Below the pieces are notes generated by a model. It was not told the origin of the DNA and did not search any database. It saw only the letters and a program-made list of their open reading frames with translations. Shown here piece after piece: positions 12,392 through 25,029 of a stretch of 64,000 nt of DNA (positions are counted from its first letter, which is position 1; each line of letters begins with the position of its first letter). The stretch spans positions 6,048,501 to 6,112,500 of the forward strand of contig JAYKKI010000009.1 in NCBI GenBank assembly GCA_039881145.1, given 5' to 3'. This stretch comes from Druceiella hillmani. Taxonomy: Eukaryota > Arthropoda > Insecta > Lepidoptera > Hepialidae. A program made the translations under genes and the position numbers.

Positions 12392-13185
12392 TAGGGCTCC
12401 GTACCATAAACCGAAAAACATTACACTTAGTACTACTCAAGTGTATGTCCATAAGTTAGTCACAGCCGTTTTTCTCAGAAACTGATTGGAGTAAGAACTT
12501 GAATTTTGGCGTCGTAATAACACATTAACTAGCACAAATTTTAAAAAGTCATTTTAACGTTTTAAGGTCGGTAAATAAACACTCAAATATTTTTGTTTTA
12601 TTTTGTGTATACTGCGGGATGTTGTTTGAAAGTGTTAGTTACGAGAGTCCCTAAAAATAATTATTTCATAATTTTAGATGTTTTATTCTAAGAGATGCAC
12701 TGAAAAACATTCTAACTATATGTGGCCCCGCCCCCTTATTTTCGAAACGACTCAACCTAAAACTAGGAAAAAAATGAGTTTCGGAAGCCCACACAAAAAT
12801 TATAGGAAAACAGTGGCAATAATTCTAGATGTTATAATTTGACGAAATTCCCGATGCTTTTATACCTAGAAAAAAAATAGCAGGCAATATATTTACATTT
12901 TTCCATTTTCAAAGTCGATTTTTTCAGAAACTATGTGATGTAGGAACCTGAAAGTTGGCATTGTAATACGTCTTACGAAATTTTTCAAAATATTCATGTG
13001 ACAATGATGGAGTAGGCAAATGAAGGTTTTAAAGTTTTTTTTTCATTTTATGCATTTGAAATGATTATATATATATATATATATATACATATATATACAT
13101 ATAAGCGTTTCCATATACATATATTGGAAACGCTTGTCACGAGGATTGCCAAAAATATTTCTTCACAATTTTGAATTGCATATTT
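12392..13185. repeat. AGGGCTCCGTACC-type decayed repeat, unit B
   Basis: Counterpart of 4192-4990 with the same two internal subunits. Near its end B and C keep a hairpin that A has lost through rearrangement of the (AT)n tract. Confidence 0.6.
13065..13135. repeat. (AT)n tract and adjoining 11-bp hairpin
   Basis: AT dinucleotides at 13065-13102 run into an inverted repeat: arm AAGCGTTTCCA (13103-13113), an 11-nt loop, arm TGGAAACGCTT (13125-13135). The arms are perfectly complementary here. Unit C has one mismatch, and A keeps only the right side in altered form. Confidence 0.85.
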
Positions 13186-15559
13186 GAAGACATATTAAAA
13201 AAAAATTTCTGCTTATTTTTGAAACTGATCCAAAAATCATATAAAAAAAAAATAAAGCTAAAATTTTACTAGCAAGTTAATAAATCTTTTAATTTTTTAT
13301 ATATGCATCATATCTTTACGCCTGTCAAAGACGTAGTAAATAATACGTTGAAATATATTTAGATTGTGAAAAATTATTTCTTGTAAAATATTCGAATTTC
13401 TTTTATTTTGTTTCTTCACTCATAATTTTGCGATCATTAATTTCAAAAAAGAAAATTTGGCTAGGCTTTGAAGCGATATACATTTATATCGGGAAGCATT
13501 ATTTGAAACGTATTCAAGTAAAGTTAATATACGTGCATATACTACTAATTAAATTTCCATAATTTCAAAGTAACTTGGACAAAAAAACGTTGGTAGAAAA
13601 GTTCATTTTAATATTTAAATTATCATAATAAGTGCATCATACTTGCTAATTCTGTGGCACGTTTTATGGTAATTTACATTAATATTAAAATTAAAAACAC
13701 AATGTTTAAAGTAGAATGTCACATAAAAAAAATTCAGATACCTCCTCATATTGCGTAAATTTTCCTTTCGAAGAGAATGAAATCTACTAAGATAACAGCA
13801 AAATTTGCAATTGTTACGTTTAAAGTATGAGAAAACATATTTTAATACCCTAGTAAAGTAGAGACTAGATCAAGCGCATAGGTCATAAATGGGTTTAACA
13901 AAAATGGAAACCAACAATACTCCTAAATTATTATTTCCTTCCATAGAAATTGCTTAATTCCACGTTTTCTTGGCCTTTATCAAATTATAAACAAATTGTC
14001 ACCTTGATAAATGGTGAAATTATTCAGAAAAGGGCTTTTAATATATTTTTTAAGATATTTTGTTGAGCTACTTACCTTTAACCTTAATTAATTTTGTGAA
14101 CCGAACTTAAAATTGTAATTAGAAAATTATGGAGGAGAAATGAAAATGAATTTGTCAAACAGTTTAAATCGCCATTTGCGCAGAAATTGACAATATCACT
14201 GAGCTTTATTGTTTAGCAGGGTTAAAACAAATATTCAAAACCACGATTGCCAACTTCCATACATTCCAGGGTACGAACAAATGTAGGTTGATGTTCGGAT
14301 CGCAACCCAACTGTTCAGCGTTCGTTGAATGTCTCTTAATTGATGGTGATATAACGAGCGAACGTCTGATCTGGTAACAAATGATTAATGTAACGAGTAT
14401 GTCTGATAAAAAATGGTGGGAGAAGGTACGAAAGGGGTAGCAAATGACCTTTTTAAATAAGTTTGTGTAATGAAGCAAAAATGACAATGTCATATAACGT
14501 GGTAACTAAATGTAAATAAATTGTTCTAAATATTTTTTGATTGAACAATATAAAGAATCTGAACGTAAAGATATAAAATAAAGAAAGATTTGGCGGCAAT
14601 TTTTTAAATCGAAATAATATATCGCACGATCACAAAACTGAAAACAATATCTTTTGAAAATTCTTACAATCAAGGGTGTACATAAACATCTTAAAAATCT
14701 TTAACCGTATTTACATATTCATAAAACTAAATATAATTATATGGCTGTAGGCCAGCATCTGCACTCGCTAGGTAAATCATCTCTATGATCGCCTTGTTTA
14801 CACTATTCTTTATTATATTTTAATATTTATTTGTTTATCTATAAAAAAACCCATGTACAACTTACAGGTTATCCCAAAGCGCTAGACATCTGAAAGCCCT
14901 AAAACTACAATAGTTTTAGTAAGCACAAGACCATAAATGATTTTTAAGGAGACAGAAAAAAAGTCATATAATGGTTAAAACTGAATCTAAAACTAACTAA
15001 TTATCCAACGTAAACTACGAAGCAAATAATAATAGCATTCCTAAACGGTTAATATAGCAGAAAAACTATCAATGTTACGCATCCTTCACAACACCGCTTT
15101 GACAAATGAAATAAACCGATAAAATAAATTATGATTTCATCCTTTCACATATAATTCAGTAGGATAAAGCATTGCCAAATACAAGACATAGAGGTTATCA
15201 GCATAACTACTTAACAACATAAAGAAAACCATGATCAAAAGCAATTCCTGTCGGAGTTGAAGAAAATTACGTTAGACCATGCCCATTACAGGGTCTGAAA
15301 GAAATAAATGGGGATTATATTCGTATATTTTTACGTATAAAAATCTGTTAAATTCGCTGACTGTCTAGATTTCAAAGATATTATGGATTAAAAACTTGAA
15401 CAACGTTACAATATAAGTCACGTGGAAAATGCCAGTACCCAGTAGGACTTTTAACGTGTTTCAGCGATATGACCGTGATATATTAGATTGCTCTCCGTAA
15501 TCATACCGAGTTCCTGCACGGATGATTATTCTTTTCACCGCGGTTCCATTGAACTACTA

Positions 15560-16150
15560 AAGCTGCATGTAGGCACATGTAGGTAAGTACATGTCATTCA
15601 TACGCATTTTCTCCTTTTAAATAGTAACATGTCATTGAATTGTATTCAAACACTGAGAACAGTAAGTTCAAAACAGCTCATAATCAGATTGCTTCGATTG
15701 CAGATAATTTGAAAATATGTCCAAGAATGTTTTCAAATTATCAGCAATCGAAAGGTAACGAGCAGTGCTAACACTGAAGGTAAATCTTTAATATACCAAA
15801 AATAAAACAGGTCCTAATTTACTTCCCTGGCGCATCGAGCAATTTAAAGCCATGATTTGAAATATCGCAACTGGACTTATTACTTTGGAACCAGAAAGAA
15901 ATTAACAAAAAAATTTTAATGCAGTGAAAAACGCACAAGCCTCTAATCATTTTACCAGAAAAATATTATTGTCGACTAAGTCAAAAGCCTTCTTAAAGTC
16001 AAAATAAGCCACATGTACCCTAAATATTTAACTACAGAATCCACAAATTTAATAAGATTAATGACGGTAGACTGCTTAGGACAAAACCCATGCGAGAAGT
16101 TCGTCAGCTCATATTGAACTTGATAAACCAAAGTCCTTTGCATCGGTCCA
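15560..16150 (-). pseudogene. Jockey-like non-LTR reverse transcriptase relic, unit B
   Basis: Reading the minus strand from 16150 downward gives the ordered RT boxes of jockey/CR1-type LINEs, in shifting frames. HGFCPKQSTVINLIKFVD corresponds to HGFxPGRSTxTNL (about 16030-16105). HVAYFDFKKAFDLVDNNIFL corresponds to xxxYxDFSKAFDxVxHxxLL (about 15955-16015). MRQGSKLGPVLFLVY corresponds to VPQGSxLGPLLF (about 15795-15836). A degraded SIADNLKTF stands in for the FADDxK(L/I)F catalytic box (about 15725-15755). The second catalytic Asp is Asn and several stops and frameshifts are present, so it is dead. Endonuclease and upstream parts are missing. Confidence 0.8.
15695..15750. repeat. 21-bp hairpin inside RT relic, unit B
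   Basis: Arm 15695-15715 (begins CGATTGCAGATAATTTG) and arm 15730-15750 (ends TTATCAGCAATCG) are complementary at 20 of 21 positions, with a 14-nt loop. The hairpin overlaps the degraded catalytic box of the RT relic. Confidence 0.85.
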
Positions 16151-18188
16151 GTATTGCAGGATAATAGTTGTATTATTGAAAAGTTTATGGATTTTATAAT
16201 GCAGTGAGAATCTTATGTTAATTAGTTTTAAATTTAGTTTAAATTAATTCAAACAATGAGTTACCCTTTTATTGTTATGTTTCCCCTTAATGCTAATTTT
16301 TTGTTTAAGTATTTTGGAATATCAAGATTGGTCGTAGGTTATTAGTAGAATATTCCGAAAACTCACAAAGTGTAAGAAGAGTTTTTTTTATTAATTATTT
16401 TAGTCTCTTAAAATTTGTTGAGTGTAAGATTAGTTTGGAATATTCTAAACATTATATAAACTGGGAGGTGATTTGGAGCATACCATACATGGGAACTTAT
16501 TATATAGAAAAAAACTAATTTTTTTAACACAAACTAAAGCAAACTAATATATTAAATAATAAATACTGTCATCATTATATTAAGTAACAACAATTAATCT
16601 GACATTATTAAATGATTCAAAACTATCTTTAACGATAGCAGAATATTTCGTTATTTTCATGAGCGGATCATGTAGTGAAAGACAGGAAGGGAATAGCAAT
16701 CTACTCATCGAGAGAGATAGGTCAATTTAATCAGCATCTGTTCACAGGTATTCCCATGGCCATATCTTAAACAAAGCAAGTATGATTCATTGAATTATTT
16801 TCTTTTGGATATTTCAAATTTTATGATAGAAAATTTACTTGCAATCAAGCGAACTTTAAATATGAGCAGGATAGAGGCATTAACCAGATCATACTGTCAT
16901 CGAATTTATAATATTTTCCTACTAGTTGCTTTTACGTTTTTTTTATTCACGATAATGTATACCTCGTGAATTACAAATGAACACAATAGTGTTAAATTTG
17001 ACCTTATGGTCAATATGTTATTTTTATTTTGGTTTTAATCAATCCTTGTATTTAGACATCGAATAAGGACATCTGCACAAATGTACGTAAGTACGTGTAC
17101 GATTAAAATACATCAAAGTTCGACTTTTCTGTCATTAATATATTATTTATATATCATCTACATAAAATTATTAAAGTGGCATAATGTGTAGTTTTGGCAG
17201 CACGCTTTCAACAAATTATTCTCATATTATAGTTTAAAATATTGTTTTTTTGATATTAACAAACTTTATCTACAAAGTAAATTAATTTTCTTAATCTTCT
17301 TTTCGCTGATCAGCAAATCGTAAAAAGATATATGCGTATTTTCTTACACAAGTTACTGAATGTAATACCTAAGGATAAACAATTGATAGAAATGCATTAT
17401 TAATACACAAAATATAAACATCCATCAAAATAAGTTAAAATAAGAAGAAGATTGCACCCATAGAAATATTGAATGTTTTTTTTTCTACAATACGTAAGGT
17501 TTAAAATGTATATCCATAGAGAAAGAAAAAAAATTATGTTGCATCATACTTTCCAAAAATTGTGGAAGAATTTTTGATACAAAACGATTGGTTAGTAGAT
17601 AAATATTCAATTATCCTCAAATGTGTGAAATTAAAATCAAATATTCAATTATCCCTACAGAGATAAAACATTTGAATCTAAGAGATTCAGCTATATTGTT
17701 CTTTTAAATGATTGTTACAGAAAACAAAGCTATTTTATGATAGAAAATGTGGTGAAAAGTAAAAAGTGCATTTCAAAGATTATCTAGTTTTTATAGGTAA
17801 AAACTGGTGACAATATATCAAACTTTTTAAAAAATAAAAAAAAAATTGTATTTAATTAAATTTTACAAGAATCATGGAAATTATCTTCTATGGATTTTAG
17901 ATAATCACAATACATTTGGCAACTTATATTAACGTTTGAAAATTAGAAAAAAAACCAGTGCAACCGAATGGAGTCGATGGAAGTACAATCTCAATTAATA
18001 TTTTTAAGTCTTGTGAAAATTTAGCCCCTTTCTGTTAATAACTATTTTACCCTCAAGATTGAAATTTTAAAATTTGTCAATGCCAATGAAAATAAATAGA
18101 ATTTCTGTGTAAAGTTATTACTTAAAACTGTCAAATTATTTGTAGACGACCGAGCTCTTACTTTACAGGATCTGTTTGCGTATGTATA

Positions 18189-18350
18189 TGCACACGCACA
18201 CACGCACACACTCTCGCCAGCATGCACGCCCGCACGAACACACGCACGCACTCACGCCCGCACACACGCACGCACGCTGGCACGCACGCAGGCACGCACA
18301 CTGGCACACACACACGCGCGCTCGCACGCACGCACAGACGCATGCGCACA
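18189..18350. repeat. CA/CG-rich minisatellite, unit C
   Basis: Counterpart of 1545-1706 and, as far as seen by eye, identical to unit A's copy. Confidence 0.9.
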
Positions 18351-18414
18351 TATATATGTGTAATTTTATGATAATTAAAGTATATTCTCGACTGATTCGG
18401 AAAAGTTTAGGCAC

Positions 18415-19008
18415 TGATATGAATCAAGTACTAAATTCTAGATGAATAGTTAGGTATTAGGGTGCTTTGCGCTAGGTGAATACCCCATGGTTTAACCTAA
18501 GCTCAAAAATACCAACGCGGTGTCGTGGAATTTCAGAAAATTTTAGACAGAGATTACTCAACTGCTTTATTCGCCAACATCACGAGTGAGGAAAGTTTAA
18601 TATTAAATTATGAACCCAATATTAAGAGGTGTAGTGAGTTTTCCTGTCTAAAAGTTGTCTATAAAAGTCAAAAAGAGCGAACTGCGGTGAAAATGGTAAT
18701 AAAATTGTTCTTCGGATGGACGAGTCCGACCCACAGAATATGTTATCTATGTTCCAGAAAATAAAATGATCCGCTTCTACAAAACTAGAATATCACAAGT
18801 TATTTGCTTTTTAATTTGGATGAAGTTTTAGAAGAACCTAGTCGCATTAGTATCTACTTCATCGCGACGATGCTCTGGATGTATAGCCAGAAGAAAATTT
18901 GAATATTTGATTATGTAGGATCTAGAAATTATGAATCATTTTCAGACAGCCGTGAATTAGTGTCATACAATTTCAATTTATTATCAGGAATGAAACGTAA
19001 ACTGTAAA
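18415..19008 (+). pseudogene. mariner transposase relic, unit C
   Basis: Best preserved of the three mariner relics. A 79-codon frame (18525-18764) runs through FQKILDRDYSTALFANITS, EESLILNYEP and KMVIKLFFGW, which correspond to the mariner stretch around the first catalytic Asp (family ITGDESW). The Asp is Glu here, and the Trp that follows Ser in the family is Leu. Upstream in the same frame, VLCAR, IPHGLT and AQKYQR are interrupted by two stops. Downstream the frame shifts and ends at GMKRKL. The N-terminal helix-turn-helix region appears displaced by the CA/CG minisatellite. It is not functional. Confidence 0.78.
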
Positions 19009-19860
19009 GAATAATATTATGTCAAATGAAACAATGCACAGGATGCCACGAAGTATAACTATTTTTAAAGATAAAAATTTAAATTATGAATTTTCTATGT
19101 CGTCCCACTTTTGATATTCGAAAATTTTAAGTGTTATCTCTTGTAAAATTTTTCAAAATTTCCATAAAAAAATTAATAAAAAATCTACCTCTGTTACTTT
19201 ACAGCAGTCGCGATATTCTAAACCCATATCATTTAGATATATCAAATCAAAGACCGCGTCACTGAGTTCTTTAAACTGTTTTATGAAATAACATGAAACA
19301 CCAATTGCTATAAAACACGCAATGAATTATACCATCTGTCAATAATTTCACTGTTCCATTACCATCTTGCGATTCAAAGAATACATCATCTTCTATGGTT
19401 TACTGTGAATGTAGAGGCGGAGACATGCGTCAAATGGCGTCCTTGCAATTGACTTCAAGAACGCAAACCGAGAGCTTAGGTGTACGAAACCATATTAAAT
19501 AAAGACGCAATAAAATCCATAATATAAGAGAAAATATTGCTGAGATCGTCAGATCAATCCTTGGTCGTTGAAGTTTTTTAAAATTACTGTTCCCTATTTT
19601 ATAATCTCATTGTCTCGATTTATGATTTTATGATCACATTGTCTCAATGTTTATAGTTATCTTGAAATCTTAAATTAACTTAAACCTTTGCGTACACCAT
19701 ACATATCCATATTTTTTATACTATCGAAAAATATTTTAGATCATTTACTGTAACTTTTTATAAACATTATTTTTCATAACTATTTCTTAAATTTAGCATA
19801 AAAATGTATATTTACATCGTCGTTCTTTACCAGGTCATTAAATTCAATTAACCCAGAACT

Positions 19861-19900
19861 ATCGATCGATCTATAAATATCGTATCGATCGATCGATCTA
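19861..19900. repeat. ATCGATCG palindromic cluster, unit C
   Basis: Counterpart of 3221-3261. Confidence 0.8.
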
Positions 19901-20818
19901 CAATTGATGGTGCATTGGAGAAATTTATTGAAATTTGCCATAGTAATTTGGAATTTTTTTGCAACGCTAGTGAATATTACAAGTACATAGTAATTTCAAT
20001 TTCTATCTAAAGTCACATTCTGTTTATGCTGATGAGAATGATTTTTTTAAACAACGGTAATTATCAATAAATCAAATAATATAAAAATTACTAAAATTAT
20101 TTCGTAGTTGTATCTCTAATTAGTAATTTTATTACGACGGTTTGCAATTTGTTTGACGTTTCGAAAGAGTCCAATAAATTGTACGACTGTATTTTTTGCA
20201 GATAGTAATAAAGTATCGTTTGTTTCAAGTATTTCGATCTTTCTTCTAGCTATTGTGTTCGGCTATTACTACATATGGTATTAGATTAAACGCAACATTT
20301 TCAAATTACATCATTCTCTATATCACGGTCTTCCAAATGAAAATGTGCTCAGTCAGCTAATAACCATCCTCGTGTTAATTAAATTTTTTTATATAAATGT
20401 TTTATTGTTTCAAAAATTTGCATGTCTTTTTCCTTAAGATTTTAAATAACGCTTCTCCATATGAAAGTATTTTCTTTTTTTTTACCTTAAGTACAGAAGG
20501 AGCAATAATAAATTTTTTGCTTCTTAACAAAATTTTATCATAAATATAGTTATTAACTAAAAACAAACAGTTTCAGAAACAATTTACAAAAACAGCTTCA
20601 GAATTTACTCCGAAGCGGCGAAATGAGAAGCAGTCCGAATATGTACACTGCCTCTTCTTGTTGGTCGATAATCATTATTAGGAAATCCAATTTTTAATTG
20701 TATAATTTCAGGCCTATTCGTGAATTATAATTTTTGGTACGACATTTTTCGTATTGCATTCTAAGGTTGCTTTTCTGTCGTTTTTATTACAATTTTACGA
20801 GTTAAAAATTATATTTTG

Positions 20819-21492
20819 TAGGGCTCCGTACCATAAACCGAAAAACATTACACTTAGTACTACTCAAGTGTATGTCCATAAGTTAGTCACAGCCGTTTTT
20901 CTCAGAAACTGATTGGAGTAAGAACTTGAATTTTGGCGTCGTAATAACACATATTAACTAGCACAAATTTTAAAAAGTCATTTTAACGTTTTAAGGGCGG
21001 TAAATAAACACTGAAATATTTTTATTTTATTTTATGTATACTGCGGGATGTTGTTTGAAAGTGTTAGTTACGAGAGTCCCTAAAAATAATTATTTCATAA
21101 TTTTAGATGTTTTATTCTAAGAGATGCACTGAAAAACATTCTAACTATATGTGGCCCCGCCCCCTTATTTTCGAAACGACTCAACCTAAAACTAGGAAAA
21201 AAATGAGTTTCGGAAGCCCACACAAAAATTATAGGAAAACAGTGGCAATAATTCTAGATGTTATAATTTGACGAAATTCCCGCTGCTTTTATACCTAGAA
21301 AAAAAATAGCAGGCAATATATTTACATTTTTCCATTTTCAAAGTCGATTTTTTCAGAAACTATGTGATGTAGGAACCTGAAAGTTGGCATTGTAATACGT
21401 CTTACGAAATTTTTCAAAATATTCATGTGACAATGATGGAGTAGGCAAATGAAGGTTTTAAAGTTTTTTTTTCATTTTATGCATTTGAAATG

Positions 21493-21550
<58 letters not shown>

Positions 21551-21612
21551 TATACATATAAGCGTTTCCATATACATATATTGGGAACGCTTGTCACGAG
21601 GATTGCCAAAAA
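20819..21612. repeat. AGGGCTCCGTACC-type decayed repeat, unit C
   Basis: Counterpart of 4192-4990 and 12392-13185. It ends with an expanded (AT)n tract and the one-mismatch form of the GCGTTTCC hairpin. Confidence 0.6.
21494..21560. repeat. (AT)n microsatellite, unit C
   Basis: About 67 bp, against about 38 bp at the same place in B and 40 bp in A. It is one of the clearest length differences between B and C. Confidence 0.95.
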
Positions 21613-23949
21613 TATTTCTTCACAATTTTGAATTGCATATTTGAAGACATATTAAAAAAAATTTCTGCTTATTTTTGAAACTGATCCAAAAATCATATAA
21701 AAAAAAAAATAAAGCTAAAATTTTACTAGCAAGTTAATAAATCTTTTAATTTTTTATATATGCATCATATCTTTACGCCTGTCAAAGACGTAGTAAATAA
21801 TACGTTGAAATATATTTAGATTGTGAAAAATTATTTCTTGTAAAATATTCGAATTTCTTTTATTTTGTTTCTTCACTCATAATTTTGCGATCATTAATTT
21901 CAAAAAAGAAAATTTATCTAGGCTTTGAAGCGATATACATTTATATCGGAAAGCATTATTTGAATTCATATTCGAGTAAAGTTAATATACGTGCATATAC
22001 TACTCATTAAATTTTCATAATTTCAAAATAACTTGGACAAAAAAACGTTGGTAGAAAAGTTCTTTTTAATATTTAAATTATCATAATAAGTGCGTCAGAC
22101 TTGCTAATTCTGTGGCACGTTTTATGGTAATTTACATTAATATTAAAATTAAAAACACAATGTTTAAAGTAGAATGTCACATAAAAAGAATTCAAATACC
22201 TCTTCAAATTGTGCAAATTTTCCTTTCGAAGAGAATGAAATCTACTAAGAAAACAGCAAGATTTGGAATTGTTACGTTTAAATTCTGACCAAATATATTT
22301 TAATACCCTAATAGAGTAGACACTAGATCAAGCGTATAAATTATTATTTCCTTCCATAGAAATTGCTTAATTCCACGTTTTCTTGGCCTTTGTCAAATTA
22401 TAAAGAAACTGTCACTAATTACCTTGATAAATGGAGAAATTATTCAGAAAAAGGGTTATAATATTTTTTTTAAGATAATTTGTTGAGTTACTTACCTTTA
22501 ACCTTAATTAATTTTGTGAACGGAACTTAAAATTGTAATTAGAAAATTATGAAGGAGAAATGAAAGTGAATTTTCGCAGAAATTGACAATACCTCTGAGC
22601 TTTATTGTTTAGCAGGGTTAAAACAAATATTGAAAACTACGATTGCCAACTTCCATACATTCCAGGGTACGAACAAATGTAGGTTGATGAATGTAGGATG
22701 GCAACCCAACTGTTCAGCGTTCGTTGAATATCTGGTAATTGATGCTGATGTAACGAACGAACGTCTGATCTGGTAACAAATGATTAATGTAACGAGTATG
22801 TCTGATAAAGAATGGTGGTATAAGGTACGAAAGAGGTAGCAAATGACCTTTTTAAATAAGTTTTAATGAAGCAAAAATGACAATTTCATATAACGCGGTA
22901 ACTAAATGTAATTAAATTGTTCTAAATATTTTTTGATTGAACAGTATAAAGAATCTGAACGTAAAGATATAAAATAAAGAGAGATTTCGCGGCAATTTTT
23001 TAAATCGAAATAATATATCGCACGATCACAAAACTGAAAACAATATCTTTTGGAAATTCTCACAATCAAGGGTGTACATAAACATCTTAAAAATCTTTAA
23101 CCGTATTTACATATTCATAAAACTAAATATCATCATATGGCTGTAGGCCAGCATCTCCACCCGCAAGGTAAATCTTCTCTATGATCGCCTTATTTACACT
23201 ATTCATGTATTAATATTTATTTGTTTATCTATAAAAAACTCTATGTACAACTTACAGGTTATCCCAAAGCGCTAGATATCTGAAAGCCCTAAAACTACAA
23301 TAGTTTTAGTAAGCACAAGACCATAAATGATTTTTAAGGAGACAGAAAAAAAGTCATGTAATTGTTAAAACTGAATCTAAAACTAACTAATTATCCAACG
23401 TGAACTACGAAGCAAATAATAATAGCATTCCTAAACGGTTAATATAGCAGAAAAACTATCAATGTTACGCATCCTTCACAACACCGCTTTGACAAATGAA
23501 ATAAACCGATAAAATAAATTATGATTTCATCCTTTCACATATAATTCAGTAGGATAAAGCATTGCCAAATACAAGACATAGAGGTTATCAGCATAACTAC
23601 TTAACAACATAAAGAAAACCATGATTAAAAGCAATTCCTGTCGGAGTTGAAGAAAATTACGTTAGACCATGCCCATTACAGGGTCTGAAAGAAATAAATG
23701 GGGATTATATTCGTATATTTTTACGTATAAAAATCTGTTAAATTCGCTGACTGTCTAGATTTCAAAGATATTATGGATTAAAAACTTGAACAACGTTACA
23801 ATATAAGTCACGTGGAAAATGCCAGTACCCAGTAGGACTTTTAACGTGTTTCAGCGATATGACCGTGATATATTAGATTGCTCTCCGTAATCACACCGAG
23901 TTCCTGCACGGATGATTATCCTTTTCACCGCGGTTCCATTGAACTACTA

Positions 23950-24540
23950 AAGCTGCATGTAGGCACATGTAGGTAAGTACATGTCATTCATACGCATTTT
24001 CTCCTTTTAAATAGTAACATGTCATTGAATTGTATTCAAACACTGAGAACAGTAAGTTCAAAACAGCTCATAATCAGATTGCTTCGATTGCAGATAATTT
24101 GAAAATATGTCCAAGAATGTTTTCAAATTATCAGCAATCGAAAGGTAACGAGCAGTGCTAACACTGAAGGTAAATCTTTAATATACCAAAAATAAAACAG
24201 GTCCTAATTTACTTCCCTGGCGCATCGAGCAATTTAAAGCCATGATTTGAAATATCGCAACTGGACTTATTACTTTGGAACCAGAAAGAAATTAACAAAA
24301 AAATTTTAATGCAGTGAAAAACGCACAAGCCTCTAATCATTTTACCAGAAAAATATTATTGTCGACTAAGTCAAAAGCCTTCTTAAAGTCAAAATAAGCC
24401 ACATGTACCCTAAATATTTAACTACAGAATCCACAAATTTAATAAGATTAATGACGGTAGACTGCTTAGGACAAAACCCATGCGAGAAGTTCGTCAGCTC
24501 ATATTGAACTTGATAAACCAAAGTCCTTTGTATCGGTCCA
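23950..24540 (-). pseudogene. Jockey-like reverse transcriptase relic, unit C
   Basis: Counterpart of the unit B relic with the same boxes (HGFCPKQST, DFKKAFD, QGSKLGPVLF, IADNLKTF), stops and frameshifts. Sharing of all disabling changes shows it was copied with the unit and did not insert independently. Confidence 0.8.
24085..24140. repeat. 21-bp hairpin inside RT relic, unit C
   Basis: Counterpart of 15695-15750 with the same single mismatch. Confidence 0.85.
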
Positions 24541-25029
24541 GTATTGCAGGATAATAGTTGTATTATTGAAAAGTTTATGGATTTTATAATGCAGTGAGAA
24601 TCTTATGTTAATTAGTTTTAAATTTAGTTTAAATTAATTCAAACAATGAGTTACCCTTTTATTGTTATGTTTCCCCTTAATGCTAATTTTTTGTTTAAGT
24701 ATTTTGGAATATCAAGATTGGTCGTAGGTTATTAGTAGAATATTCCGAAAACTCACAAAGTGTAAGAAGAGTTTTTTTTATTAATTATTTTAGTCTCTTA
24801 AAATTTGTTAAGTGTAAGATTAGTTTGGAATATTCTAAACATTATATAAACTGGGAGGTGATTTGGAGCATACCGTACATGAGAACCTATTATATAGAAA
24901 AAACTAATTTTTTTAACACAAACTAAAGCAAACTAATATATTAAATAATAAATACTGTCATCATTATATTAAGTAACAACAATTAATCTGACATTATTAA
25001 ATGATTCAAAACTATCTTTAACGATAGCA

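Larger units (their letters stand above)
15250..16388. mobile_element. 1.14-kb segment with LINE relic, unit B
   Basis: Present in B and C, absent from A, where the flanks join directly as CCTGTC/ATTAATTATT. It contains a minus-strand non-LTR reverse-transcriptase relic over roughly its middle half. The outer parts are non-coding. No clear poly(A) tail or target-site duplication was seen, so either an insertion ancestral to B and C or a clean deletion in A is possible. Confidence 0.75.
8206..16640. repeat. Tandem unit copy B (8.4 kb)
   Basis: Second full unit in direct orientation. It is colinear with A but lacks A's 0.9-kb private segment and has 1139 extra bp (15250-16388) with a reverse-transcriptase relic. 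It is nearly identical to unit C over most of its length. An exception is about 13500-14890, where C resembles A instead: for example, B reads GAGACTAGATCAAG where A and C read CACTAGATCAAG. Confidence 0.93.
23640..24778. mobile_element. 1.14-kb segment with LINE relic, unit C
   Basis: Same segment as 15250-16388, differing at only a few positions: TCATACC/TCACACC near 23893, ATTCTTTT/ATCCTTTT near 23920, and CATCGG/TATCGG near 24532. Confidence 0.75.
16641..25029. repeat. Tandem unit copy C (8.4 kb), mosaic
   Basis: Third full unit. It is B-like from the start to about 21950 and from about 23290 to the end. Between these points it shares variants with A, for example GAATTCATATTCGAG, AAGATTTGGAATTG and CTATTCATGTATTAATAT. 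Within the A-like patch C has private deletions near 22335 and 22570. It carries the same 1139-bp RT-bearing segment as B, at 23640-24778. Confidence 0.93.

Noticed and set aside
14206..14493. 95-codon minus-strand frame in unit B
   Set aside because: Not maintained in units A and C because of indels, and no recognised family.
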